Shown piece after piece: positions 45,831-53,342 of a stretch of 64,000 bases of DNA. The position numbers were made by a program, and so were the translations under genes. The DNA comes from Neobacillus bataviensis (lineage in GTDB: Bacteria; Bacillota; Bacilli; Bacillales_B; DSM-18226), in assembly GCF_019969725.1 (NCBI RefSeq), contig NZ_JAHXYW010000005.1, forward strand, positions 248,001 to 312,000. Direction: 5' to 3'. Numbering within the stretch: the stretch's first letter is position 1; every line of letters begins with the position of its first letter. Below the pieces are notes generated by a model. It saw only the letters and a program-made list of their open reading frames with translations. It made no database searches and was not told the origin of the DNA.

Positions 45831-46748
45831 TCATTCAGCAAGCTTTACACCGTATAAGTTATAATCCCCAATAGCTGTTTCGCTGCCAATCTCTCCCGGC
45901 GATACCATTTTGATAAATTGGCCGTAAAGAGTTTTATTTTGGTATTTTTCAATCCAATAGGCAGCCAAACCTACAATCGTTAAATTACTCTTTCCATTTG
46001 CATCAGCCCATGTATCAATTACCACAACAGTAATGACTCTTTTGCATGAATTATCAGCCGTGGCAGCACTTTGACAATATGATTTAGATGCATCACTATC
46101 AATTAAAGATTGAATGGCATCATTCACTGGACCTTGTTTTCCCCCTGGTTCTGTTTCTACTATTTTAGAACCGACGTCAAAGGTGCTTCCATTTACAATC
46201 GCGTCCGCGAGACCATTTGCTCCACTTCCATTTAAATCAATATAGCCGCAATTCCCATGATTTTTACCAGGATTACTTTGTCCGCAATTTAATACAAGAG
46301 AGTCGGGTACAGAATTTTTATCAACCGCGATGGGAGCAACACCACTGGCCTTCTTAAGCGGAGCAACGATTGCTTTTGCTGTTGCACTAACATTTGTATT
46401 TTTAAAGCCTAATACCCTAGCAAAAGTAAGCGGTACATTTATTTGTTTTGTTGCCTTAATCGAGCTGCTAGTAAAAGTTAGATGTGCATCCATTAGCGTA
46501 ACTCCATTTTTTTGTGATACATCCTTTGCATTTGAAGTGGCCATCGCTTGACTTGTTTTCAGTTCCTGAGCTCCTGAAAGAACCGCGGCATCTAAGGCTT
46601 TCTGCAGCTTGCTTTTTTCCGAATAGAGCCTACCTCCATCTATTGTTATAGCGATGAATCCCAAAAGTACTACCATGAAAATAGCAACCATTACTAAAAC
46701 AGCACCGCTTTCTTCCTTAAACTTTTGCAACCTTAGCAATCTCATCAT
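45831..46748 (-). CDS. tadG: TadG-like minor pilin / assembly protein
   Basis: A 305-residue protein. The N-terminus holds a Tad-type helix (ESGAVLVMVAIFMVVLLGFIAITIDGG, residues about 13-39), followed by LYSEKSKLQKALDAAVLSGAQEL, the hallmark of TadG proteins. The extracellular part has cysteines in CGQSNPGKNHGNCG and YCQSAATADNSCK that could form disulfides. It starts 1 bp after tadE ends and belongs to the tad operon. Confidence 0.88.
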   Translation of the reverse strand: MMRLLRLQKFKEESGAVLVMVAIFMVVLLGFIAITIDGGRLYSEKSKLQKALDAAVLSGAQELKTSQAMATSNAKDVSQKNGVTLMDAHLTFTSSSIKATKQINVPLTFARVLGFKNTNVSATAKAIVAPLKKASGVAPIAVDKNSVPDSLVLNCGQSNPGKNHGNCGYIDLNGSGANGLADAIVNGSTFDVGSKIVETEPGGKQGPVNDAIQSLIDSDASKSYCQSAATADNSCKRVITVVVIDTWADANGKSNLTIVGLAAYWIEKYQNKTLYGQFIKMVSPGEIGSETAIGDYNLYGVKLAE

Positions 46749-47123
46749 TTATTCCACCCTCATTACTGTGGTATCTGTCAAAGTTAATGGACCGATAATG
46801 TTTCCTATCATTGGAGTGAGAAAGGTAACGGGATAGGTAATTTTAATTGTGACATTACTTCCAGAAGATCGAGTTCCTGTAGGTGTTACCACGATTTTAT
46901 CTGCTGTTAAACCTATACTTGAGGCATTATTAATAGCTGTACTTTTTATGTTGGAATCATCTTTTCCAATGCTGGCTGCACGAGCAGCTTCCCGGCCTGC
47001 ATGGTCCATTGTCAAATACACATGGAAAATACGTGCAAAATCGATTATGCCTAATAACAGCAAAATCAAAATGGGTAAGATCAAAGCAAACTCTACGAGC
47101 GATTGGCCTTTTTCGGATTTCAT
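46749..47123 (-). CDS. tadE: TadE-like pseudopilin
   Basis: A 124-residue protein with the TadE signature KSEKGQSLVEFALILPILILLLLGIIDFARIFH: a G-x4-E cleavage context for the Flp prepilin peptidase followed by a hydrophobic helix. The remainder is a short beta-rich extracellular domain (VVTPTGTRSSGSNVTIKITYPVTF). Its stop overlaps the neighbouring peptidase gene start/stop boundary by one base, so translation is coupled. Confidence 0.9.
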   Translation of the reverse strand: MKSEKGQSLVEFALILPILILLLLGIIDFARIFHVYLTMDHAGREAARAASIGKDDSNIKSTAINNASSIGLTADKIVVTPTGTRSSGSNVTIKITYPVTFLTPMIGNIIGPLTLTDTTVMRVE

Positions 47124-47629
47124 TAAAAACCACCCCAGATTAGTGTGCTTAATGAACCTAGGACGATAGCTACTCCATATGGGAAGGATATACTACTTTT
47201 AATGTCTTTTGGCAAAACTATGGAACCTAGATTACTTCTAAAAAAAACGACATTAAAAAATAATGATTTTATCGAGTTGGTAAAACCTCTAGTTTTGATA
47301 ATGAGCAACAACGCAATCACACCTCCAATTAACGCTATGTAAATAAACGAATAAAAAACGAAGCTGGTTCCCATCAGGGCACCAATTGCTGCCATTAGTT
47401 TCACATCCCCAGCTCCCATCCCGCCCAGTAAATAGGGAATGATAAGTAAGCCCAAACCAACAAGAAGGCCTTTTCCGCTAAAGAGAAATCCTGCAAACCC
47501 TGTGGTAAAAATGTTATAAACAAGACCAAAAACAATAGTAGGTAGAGTCACAATATTTAATATTTTTCTTGATTTTATATCTGTATAAAGGCAAATAAAA
47601 AGAGCAATTATTAGAATGATATATTCCAA
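47123..47629 (-). CDS. tadV: Flp prepilin peptidase (TadV/CpaA, A24 family)
   Basis: Membrane aspartic peptidase of 168 residues with about five to six helices. The catalytic Asp residues are in YTDIKSRKI (near residue 17) and GGMGAGDVKLMAAIGAL (near residue 75), matching the A24 GxGD motif. It lacks the methyltransferase half of PilD-type enzymes, as is usual for Flp peptidases. It processes the pilin encoded next to it and the TadE and TadG proteins. A ribosome site GGAGAGA precedes the ATG. Confidence 0.92.
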   Translation of the reverse strand: MEYIILIIALFICLYTDIKSRKILNIVTLPTIVFGLVYNIFTTGFAGFLFSGKGLLVGLGLLIIPYLLGGMGAGDVKLMAAIGALMGTSFVFYSFIYIALIGGVIALLLIIKTRGFTNSIKSLFFNVVFFRSNLGSIVLPKDIKSSISFPYGVAIVLGSLSTLIWGGF

Positions 47630-47730
47630 GATATCTCTCCTCCTTTCTTATAGATAAGCCCTGCTTTCTTTATTAAAAAGCAGGGCTTAAAATTTAAATC
47701 AAACCTTTTAAATTTTTATAAAACATTTCC

Positions 47731-47910
47731 TTATTCAGGGATTTTGGCACTAATAGCATCTGCAATATCTTTAAAGACTTGTGTTAGTTTAGGTCCAAAT
47801 GCTGCAAATACTCCTACTGCGAGTGCAACAATCAATGCAAGTATCAATCCATACTCTGTTAAAGCTTGTCCTTCTTCTTGAACTACTAAATTTTTGATTT
47901 TTTGCAACAT
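47731..47910 (-). CDS. flp: Flp/Fap family major pilin
   Basis: A 59-residue prepilin: MLQKIKNLVVQEEG, cleavage, then QALTEYGLILALIVALAVGV, which matches the Flp motif G/x4-EY followed by a hydrophobic helix, and a short tail ending ISAKIPE. Start ATG 47910 has AGGAGG eight bases upstream. First gene of the tad operon, 100 bp before the prepilin peptidase gene. Processing after Gly 14 would leave a mature pilin of about 45 residues. Confidence 0.93.
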   Translation of the reverse strand: MLQKIKNLVVQEEGQALTEYGLILALIVALAVGVFAAFGPKLTQVFKDIADAISAKIPE

Positions 47911-47950
47911 GTTTTTTTCCTCCTAAAAATGGCTTGTTTTTTTTGAGTAA

Positions 47951-48180
47951 TGTTCATTTTATCGAACAGCGATCTTTTTCAGGTTCGTTCTATATTCTTA
48001 ACGAACATTTTCACTATCGTTCTGTATAATGAACAACCCTTGAGTAAATAATAGTATTATTGTCCCAAATTGTAAATGGAAATTATGAAAAATGTTCTAA
48101 ATACTGTACGACACAATTCTACATTTTTCACTATTGAGAACAAACCATCATTAGTATATATTCAATATATAGAACAAATT
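47951..48180. promoter_or_regulatory. Divergent flp/DUF192 control region with repeated GTTC/GAAC words
   Basis: At least nine GTTC or GAAC words occur in this 230-bp AT-rich region. They form inverted pairs (GTTCGTT...AACGAAC around 47983-48006; GTTC-N8-GAAC around 48020-48035) and a recurrent word CGTTCTRTATA or TGTTCTAAATA on both strands. This looks like an operator cluster for a shared regulator of the pilus operon and the divergent gene. No regulator is identified. Confidence 0.45.
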
Positions 48181-48201
48181 TTACGATAGGGGCTATTAAA
48201 T

Positions 48202-48528
48202 ATGGACCATTCAATTAGAACACTTCCTTATTCTATTAACCGTGCAGATTCATTTTATAAAAGATTGAAAGGATTGATGTTTAGAAAGGATCAACTGGTG
48301 GAGGAGGGATTATGGATTGTACCGTGCAATTCCATCCATATGTGCTTTATGAATTTCGATATAGATGCAGTGTTTCTTAATAAAGAGGGACAAATTGTAA
48401 AAATGGTGGAGAAACTTAAGCCATGGAAGTTTGTGAAACCGGTACGAAATGCATACTCGGTTATAGAACTTCCACCAGGTACTATTGCAAAATTAGGTTT
48501 AAAACAGGGAGACATGCTTAAACTTTAA
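48202..48528 (+). CDS. DUF192 family protein
   Basis: A 108-residue small globular protein with RLKGLMFRKDQLVEEGLWIVPCNSIHMCFMNFDIDAVFL, which contains the DUF192 core (GLMfr, W-I-P-C-x-S-I-H-M-x-F-M). The family is of unknown function and is often secreted in other bacteria, but this copy has no signal peptide. It is divergent from the flp pilin gene and shares its control region; a link to the pilus is inferred only from this arrangement. Confidence 0.85.
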   Translation: MDHSIRTLPYSINRADSFYKRLKGLMFRKDQLVEEGLWIVPCNSIHMCFMNFDIDAVFLNKEGQIVKMVEKLKPWKFVKPVRNAYSVIELPPGTIAKLGLKQGDMLKL

Positions 48529-48566
48529 AAAACAAACCATCTCACTCACGTGAGATGGTTTGTTTT
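48528..48566. terminator. Bidirectional terminator
   Basis: AAACAAACCATCTCAC/GTGAGATGGTTTGTTT stem with a TCAC loop between DUF192 and the convergent deacetylase gene. Confidence 0.88.
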
Positions 48567-49830
48567 ATTGATACGCCTTTACATTCAATAATTTGTCTAA
48601 ACCGACGATTTCAAAATTTTTCTTTTGCAATTCTTCAATGATGATAGGCAGGGCCTTTTTGGTTTCAGTTTGTTCTGGAGTGGAATGCATTAAAATAATT
48701 TCGCCGTTTCTAACATTATCCACAACATTTTTTACAATATTACTGGCTTCCTTTTGCGACCAATCAAGTGTGTCAATCGACCAAATCACAATCGAATAGC
48801 CTTCTTTTTGGGCAATGTCAGCTACCTGATCATTTGTTTCTCCATATGGCGGGCGAAGGATTGCAGGGCGATGGCCAATAATCGCGGCGATTGCATCATC
48901 TGTTTTTTCCAATTGAGATTGTATTTCTTGATTATTTAATTTTGTTAAATCTACGTGATTATAGCTGTGATTCAGAATTATGTTTCCTTTGTCATACGCT
49001 TTTTTTACAACGTCAGGATATTTCTCTACATTGCTCCCAACGAAAAAGAAATTTCCTGTAACCTTATATTTATCTAATATATCAATGATCGCGGAAGTAA
49101 TCGAGGCATCAGGACCATCATCAAAAGTGAGCGCAACCCTTTTTACATTAGGCCCATTAATATAGACATTTTCCTGACCCTTTGAAAAATTGACGATTTG
49201 TTTTCTCCATTGCAGCATTTTATCCCAGGCAGAAGCAGATAGCTGATTCGAGTTCCCTTTAATATCAAGTAAATATCGTTCCGACCTTTGTTGATTAAAA
49301 ACGGAGATATGGTCTACGGCCTCGGTCTTTTCTGGAAGGATGAACTTTAGTTGAATTGCTGCATTGATATTGTACGTGTATATTTTATCATGATTGAATT
49401 CTGTTACTTGAGCTGGGCTTTCAAAATAGTCTTTAATTTCATCCAAGGTAATTTCCTGGAGGTCTTTAGAATAGGAGCGGACATCGAATATTTTTCCTTC
49501 AACATTAAAACCAAAAGCAATTCCCCGTTTTTCAAATGTCGCATAATAGCCTGATCCGGCACGATCAATCCGGTCTGGCTCTCCCCATTTTTCCTTCACT
49601 TGATCGATGGTGCTATTGAGTGCACTAAATTCGCAATCCTTGACCAATCCTAATTTTGCCTTATTTTTAATCTCATCTAATTGGATTGAAATTGGATCTA
49701 CTTCTTTCGGCTTGAGCTCCGTTTGCTTTGGCGGCAAGTCTTCAACTGTTCTTCTTTCTTGGTTATGTGAAGTACATCCTGCTAAAAATAATAAAGCTAT
49801 TACGATGAAGAGAAATTTCCCTCTAACCAC
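48565..49830 (-). CDS. Lipoprotein polysaccharide deacetylase
   Basis: A 421-residue surface lipoprotein. The lipobox is LLFLAGC (Cys about 19). Residues about 60-190 form a separate domain with repeated KEKWGEPDRIDRAGSGYYATFEKRG-like beta segments; residues about 225-415 form the NodB deacetylase with TFDDGPDASI, NHSYNHVD, RPPYGETN, and LMHSTPEQT. Start GTG 49830. It probably modifies wall glycans. With the other deacetylase at 39.1-40.2 kb it flanks the tad operon. Confidence 0.88.
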   Translation of the reverse strand: MVRGKFLFIVIALLFLAGCTSHNQERRTVEDLPPKQTELKPKEVDPISIQLDEIKNKAKLGLVKDCEFSALNSTIDQVKEKWGEPDRIDRAGSGYYATFEKRGIAFGFNVEGKIFDVRSYSKDLQEITLDEIKDYFESPAQVTEFNHDKIYTYNINAAIQLKFILPEKTEAVDHISVFNQQRSERYLLDIKGNSNQLSASAWDKMLQWRKQIVNFSKGQENVYINGPNVKRVALTFDDGPDASITSAIIDILDKYKVTGNFFFVGSNVEKYPDVVKKAYDKGNIILNHSYNHVDLTKLNNQEIQSQLEKTDDAIAAIIGHRPAILRPPYGETNDQVADIAQKEGYSIVIWSIDTLDWSQKEASNIVKNVVDNVRNGEIILMHSTPEQTETKKALPIIIEELQKKNFEIVGLDKLLNVKAYQ

Positions 49831-49928
49831 GATTCACACATCCCCTCAAATGGCCCTTCAGCTATAATAGACGTTTTATCTGATGAAGTGTTTCATAAAA
49901 CTGCCAAAATTAAGTTGCTGAAATCTTA

Positions 49929-49957
49929 TTGACAATGATTCTCATTATCTTTAAAAT
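49929..49957 (+). promoter_or_regulatory. Sigma-A promoter with embedded Fur box
   Basis: TTGACA at 49929, 17-bp spacer, TAAAAT at 49952. The 19-bp sequence GACAATGATTCTCATTATC (49931-49949) matches the classic Fur box at 16 of 19 positions and overlaps the -35 and spacer. Iron repression of the next gene is expected. Confidence 0.85.
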
Positions 49958-50005
49958 GACGGTATAGATAACAGAGATATTTTTTTTCGAAGGGAGATTA
50001 TCAAC

Positions 50006-50473
50006 ATGTTTAACATGCTATATGGGTTGAAGGATATTCATACGGTTATTACTAATCATCGTAAAATCGGCGGGGCCGCCGAAGCGGATTCGATTCGCTT
50101 ATCATCCGGTGAAACCTATCAAAACCCGGTGTTTACCAATGTTGATATCTCAAAAGGACAATATGTATCCGTCGGTTTTATCGATGAAAATGGTACAAAT
50201 ATGATTATCCACGTCGATCAAATTGCAGTCATTAAAGGACTGCAGCACAAATTAATCTGCCAGCTGAATAATACTTATATTAAACAAGTATTGCTTCGTG
50301 ATACGTTGCAATACTTACAAAAACTTTGTGAAGTAAACCAAGGCTTTGTCACAAGCTCCTTTAAAAAAGAAGCCCTTAAACTTGTCCGTGATATCAGTAT
50401 GAAGGAATTGAAAAACCATAAGATTTCACTTCCATTCCCAGTTGAAGAAAAATTAGTGCAGTTATTTGCATAG
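50006..50473 (+). CDS. Unrecognised Fur-controlled protein beside the encapsulin operon
   Basis: A 155-residue cytoplasmic protein without signal peptide, membrane helix or cysteine cluster (one Cys near residue 76, one near 102). The first 75 residues look beta-rich (SSGETYQNPVFTNVDISKG, then VSVGFIDENGTNMIIHVDQI); the last 80 look helical (YIKQVLLRDTLQYLQKLCEVN, KEALKLVRDISMKELK). I do not recognise the family. It has a strong promoter with an embedded Fur box and is convergent with the encapsulin-associated ferredoxin gene, so a role in iron storage or starvation is suggested by context. AAGGGAG precedes the ATG. Confidence 0.75.
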   Translation: MFNMLYGLKDIHTVITNHRKIGGAAEADSIRLSSGETYQNPVFTNVDISKGQYVSVGFIDENGTNMIIHVDQIAVIKGLQHKLICQLNNTYIKQVLLRDTLQYLQKLCEVNQGFVTSSFKKEALKLVRDISMKELKNHKISLPFPVEEKLVQLFA

Positions 50474-50474
50474 C

Positions 50475-50510
50475 AAAACGAGGTCCCTTTCATAGCGGAC
50501 CTCGTTTTTT
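50475..50510. terminator. Bidirectional terminator at the end of the encapsulin operon
   Basis: AAAACGAGGTCC/GGACCTCGTTTT stem with a 10-nt loop between the Fur-controlled gene and the ferredoxin gene. Confidence 0.88.
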
Positions 50511-50853
50511 ATTGAAGAATTTCGGCTTGGCAGGCCAAGCGATACCCATTGTTTAATGCATTCGCCAGCTTTTTATATTCCTGCTCATTTGGCTGTGATA
50601 GTGTTGGACCGTGTAAAACCTTCACGGTACATTGGCCGCATGTTCCTTTTCGACATTTATACTGGATTGGCTTCCCTTGGTTCAGCGCCACGTCTAGCAG
50701 GTTCCCTTTAGCCGGGGAAATTTCAAATTTTTGGATTCCTTGTTGCAGAATGATTTTTTTCGGCATTTGCTTGACTGCAGGTTGTGGCTGCTGAATGGCT
50801 GGCGCTGTGCTGCCTGGAATTAGGGAGCCAACAGTAAACGCGCGCTGCCTCAC
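50509..50853 (-). CDS. [2Fe-2S] ferredoxin with N-terminal encapsulin targeting peptide
   Basis: A 114-residue ferredoxin. Residues 1-15 (MRQRAFTVGSLIPGS) contain the encapsulin targeting motif TVGSL, followed by a Pro/Gln-rich linker and a plant-type [2Fe-2S] domain with the cluster motif CRKGTCGQCTVKVLHG and a last Cys in RLACQAEI. The targeting peptide is at the N-terminus, unlike the C-terminal one of the cargo. Such ferredoxins are thought to reduce and release stored iron in IMEF encapsulins. The start is GTG at 50853, three bases after the shell gene stop, with AGGGGAT upstream. Confidence 0.9.
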   Translation of the reverse strand: MRQRAFTVGSLIPGSTAPAIQQPQPAVKQMPKKIILQQGIQKFEISPAKGNLLDVALNQGKPIQYKCRKGTCGQCTVKVLHGPTLSQPNEQEYKKLANALNNGYRLACQAEILQ

Positions 50854-50856
50854 CGG

Positions 50857-51705
50857 TTAATCCCCTATCGATTCTAGTGTACAGATAGCGGACGGACGTT
50901 TGATTCTTAAAACAACGGTTTCATATACACGGAACGGATGGTTCATCCCCTCCTGCCCCATATAAGCTGTATCAAAATCCTCTGATACGGCAAGATCGAG
51001 ATTATTTCGTCCGGTATTGAGGATGACTCCAGCCCTGCCTTTTAACATCGGCGATTGGAACACCCCGTCTGTCACCAATTCACGAATATGTTCAATCTCT
51101 AAAACATTGGTATCCTTATGTACACGGTGAATTAGGGAATAAAGCTCCGGCGAAAGGACAAGGGCAAATGGTCCATGGTGATTCATCTCAAGCAGCTTGC
51201 TTCTAGCTTCGACAATATCCTGAAAGGCACTGCCTGATTCATACCATTCCCCGATTAAATGGGTTAAACGGCCTGGAACATTCATTAATCCGGGGATGTC
51301 GAATTCCTTTGCCCCGTGAAAAATCATTTGGTCCTCTAAATTGGCGACGTCTCTGGCTGCGTTGGCAGCTGGTGAGAAATCAATCGGAATGTCTAATACC
51401 TTGGCTTGTTCAAGATCGCGCCAAAATAAAACGAAGTCCTTATATAGTAAGGGAATCGTATGGTTGACTCGTTTGCTGGATTCGAAGGTGGTATCAAAGG
51501 AGCCTTGAATATCCATTTTTGCTTCGTTGTTTTCTGTAAATATGTCATTGGCTATTGCTTGAACTCCGCGTCCGAGCGGGCCGTATAATTCGATAAACCG
51601 GCGGCCGACGAGCTGCCTGCGCGCTGTATCAATGACGGTCTTGTCTAATTGGGAAAATTCTTGATCCGTTAGGGGTGAATCAGGGAATAATTGTGATTTG
51701 TTCAT
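50857..51705 (-). CDS. Family 1 encapsulin shell protein
   Basis: HK97-fold nanocompartment protein of 282 residues. N-terminal segment PLTDQEFSQLDKTVIDTARRQLVGRRFIELYGPLG-like (seen in pieces as LTDQEFSQLD and ARRQLVGRRFIELYGPLG) is the encapsulin cargo-docking and E-loop region; VLSPELYSLIHRV and the C-terminal FRVYETVVLRIKRPSAICTL match the A domain and terminus. IMEF-type shells in Firmicutes form large iron-storing compartments. Located between the IMEF cargo and ferredoxin genes, with AAGGAGAGG before the ATG. Confidence 0.95.
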   Translation of the reverse strand: MNKSQLFPDSPLTDQEFSQLDKTVIDTARRQLVGRRFIELYGPLGRGVQAIANDIFTENNEAKMDIQGSFDTTFESSKRVNHTIPLLYKDFVLFWRDLEQAKVLDIPIDFSPAANAARDVANLEDQMIFHGAKEFDIPGLMNVPGRLTHLIGEWYESGSAFQDIVEARSKLLEMNHHGPFALVLSPELYSLIHRVHKDTNVLEIEHIRELVTDGVFQSPMLKGRAGVILNTGRNNLDLAVSEDFDTAYMGQEGMNHPFRVYETVVLRIKRPSAICTLESIGD

Positions 51706-51744
51706 ACGTTTTTTCCTCTCCTTTTTAAATAGATGGTTCAGGAT

Positions 51745-51856
51745 TTCGCGGGTTATTGAGTGATTTCCGCGAATTGTGGCCTTTATTCCGCGAAGTTTAA
51801 TAATAATTCCACGGATTCTAAGATTAATTCCGCCAACTTTGCGATTTTTTCCGTGA
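51745..51856. repeat. 21-bp periodic TTCCGCG repeats between cargo and shell genes
   Basis: Related words TTCGCGG, TTCCGCG, TTCCGCG, TTCCACG, TTCCGCC and TTCCGTG begin at 51745, 51765, 51786, 51807, 51828 and 51849, a step of 20-21 bp. The spacers are AT-rich and vary. The array fills most of the 163-bp gap between IMEF and shell genes and is transcribed on the minus strand. Confidence 0.75.
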
Positions 51857-51868
51857 AAACCCTGTTAT

Positions 51869-52444
51869 TTATCTTAAACTTCCGACCGTAAATCCTTTTT
51901 TCATTTTGGCTGGGACGTTAACTGGAACTGCTGCAACTGATGCAGAGCCCGAGCGGTCTAAATGATCATGATGCTCGTCATGATGGGCATGCGGGTCAAC
52001 ATAGTTCGTATCAAAACGGCTGTTGATCTCATTTAACATCGCTTTTACTTGCTGATAGTCCTGGTAGGATACTTCTCGCAATTGATTTAGCATCGTGCTC
52101 CGCTCTTCATCTGTAAAGCGAAATAAGGCTAAATCGAGGTGTTCCACAAAGTTATGTAAGCCGAATTTTTCAAGATTGAGCTCTTGCAAAAGTCGATTAA
52201 ACTCATTATTAGTCGGAGCGAAATCCTTCTCGCTTTTTTCCTTTTCAAATTTGCTGATAAGTGGTATTAGTTCCACCAAGCGCGACAGCCGCTGCTCCTC
52301 TTCTTCAAAAATATGATGGTAATATAATCGTTCATGATCGTCAGTTGCATTTTGAATAACCGGATCGAGCATGTTCATAAATTTTTCAATTGCATCCTTT
52401 GTGGTGGTAAAAATCCGATAAAACACCTTCAATTCTTCTTTCAT
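51869..52444 (-). CDS. IMEF encapsulin cargo protein (iron-mineralising)
   Basis: A 191-residue ferritin-like helical protein. Residues 1-145 form a four-helix bundle rich in Glu and His (DHERLYYHHIFEEEEQRLSRLVELIP), matching the iron-mineralising encapsulin-associated Firmicute cargo. A histidine-rich linker (DPHAHHDEHHDH) follows, then an Ala/Val-rich stretch, and the C-terminus FTVGSLR is the encapsulin targeting peptide. It loads into the shell and oxidises iron. Start ATG 52444 with AGGAGT upstream, where the ribosome site is paired in a predicted leader hairpin. First gene of the operon. Confidence 0.92.
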   Translation of the reverse strand: MKEELKVFYRIFTTTKDAIEKFMNMLDPVIQNATDDHERLYYHHIFEEEEQRLSRLVELIPLISKFEKEKSEKDFAPTNNEFNRLLQELNLEKFGLHNFVEHLDLALFRFTDEERSTMLNQLREVSYQDYQQVKAMLNEINSRFDTNYVDPHAHHDEHHDHLDRSGSASVAAVPVNVPAKMKKGFTVGSLR

Positions 52445-52451
52445 TCTGCAC

Positions 52452-52535
52452 ACTCCTGAATAATCAACTAGAATTCATTATTGACGTTTAGGAGTATCTT
52501 TAAAACTGTCTTTCCATTATTTTTGAATAACTCCT
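52452..52535 (-). promoter_or_regulatory. Structured leader of the encapsulin operon with two alternative hairpins
   Basis: In the minus-strand leader AGGAGT (complement of 52530-52535) and ACTCCT (52490-52495) can pair, or ACTCCT can pair with the ribosome-site AGGAGT (52452-52457), the latter reinforced by AATAAT/ATTATT (52477-52482 with 52459-52464). The two pairings exclude each other and only the second hides the ribosome site. Confidence 0.5.
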
Positions 52536-52547
52536 GCTTCCCGAAAC

Positions 52548-52576
52548 ATACTAAATATGGTTATGTTCATTATCAA
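52548..52576 (-). promoter_or_regulatory. Promoter of the encapsulin operon
   Basis: On the minus strand TTGATA, 17-bp spacer, TAGTAT. A Fur half-site TGATAAT overlaps the -35 but the second half is poor (13 of 19). The predicted start is about 100 bases before the IMEF start codon, giving a leader long enough for the hairpins described at 52452-52535. Confidence 0.65.
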
Positions 52577-52594
52577 TAGGAGGAGGATTCAATT

Positions 52595-53260
52595 ATGATG
52601 CAAAACCAACCACAAGGACAAATGCACCAAAATATGCATACAGGAGCAGTACCGCCGCAAATGAATCACGGCGGCCATGAACTTTTCGATGTACATGAAG
52701 TAATATCAAGCGCTATTGGTACGATGAATTCTTATTTAATGCTGCGTCAACACGTAAAAGATCCGGAATTAATGGATATTCTCGATCGTCAGTATCAATT
52801 TATGCAGGATGAATACAACATCACGTTGGAGTGTTTCAAAACAGGACAAGATCCATCGAAGCCGACAGGAAAATATATGATGAAGCAGGGCAACGATTGG
52901 GTCTATGGCATGAAGCCTTCTCAGCCAAAAAAACCTTGGCAATCCGCATCGGAGATTAATGATGAATACATTTCAAGCTGCATGCTTGCCTCTTGTAAAA
53001 CAGGCGCTTCGATGAAGACTGTAGCTGCATGTGAGGTAACTAATCCAGTTGTACGCCGTGTGCTTGCTGACTCCGTTCCGAATTGTATTGAAATGGCTTA
53101 TGAAATTTCTATTTATCAAAATAAAAACCATTATTACCAAGTTCCGCAGCTTGCCCAGCAGGATATGCAGCAAATCTTGAACGCATTTGCTCCTGCACAA
53201 GGCATGCCACAGATGCAAAACAATATGAACAACATGAATATGAATAATATGAATCATTAA
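52595..53260 (+). CDS. CotF-type spore coat protein
   Basis: A 221-residue protein of the CotF/coat F family. A Met/Gln/His-rich leader (about 1-28) is followed by a ferritin-like helical core (HEVISSAIGTMNSYLMLRQHV, MDILDRQYQFMQDEYNITLE, then the second half with SCMLASCKTGASMKTVAACE), and a tail rich in Asn and Met (NNMNNMNMNNMNH). Cysteines at LASCKTG and AACEV may crosslink in the coat. ATG 52595 follows AGGAGGAGG. It is divergent from the encapsulin operon. Confidence 0.88.
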   Translation: MMQNQPQGQMHQNMHTGAVPPQMNHGGHELFDVHEVISSAIGTMNSYLMLRQHVKDPELMDILDRQYQFMQDEYNITLECFKTGQDPSKPTGKYMMKQGNDWVYGMKPSQPKKPWQSASEINDEYISSCMLASCKTGASMKTVAACEVTNPVVRRVLADSVPNCIEMAYEISIYQNKNHYYQVPQLAQQDMQQILNAFAPAQGMPQMQNNMNNMNMNNMNH

Positions 53261-53302
53261 AAAGAAGCTATCCTTTCCGATGTGGAAAGGATAGCTTCTT
53301 TT
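53260..53302. terminator. Bidirectional terminator between coat gene and larA
   Basis: Perfect inverted repeat AAAAGAAGCTATCCTTTCC and its complement around a 5-nt GATGT loop, just after the coat gene stop codon and before the end of the larA-like gene. Confidence 0.85.
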
Positions 53303-53342
53303 AGATGTTTGTTTATCTTAAATCGGCTCAAAAAAATAACTG

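Noticed and set aside
52558..52576. A Fur box in the encapsulin promoter.
   Set aside because: Only 13 of 19 positions match and just one half-site is good, so it is not claimed as a functional Fur box.
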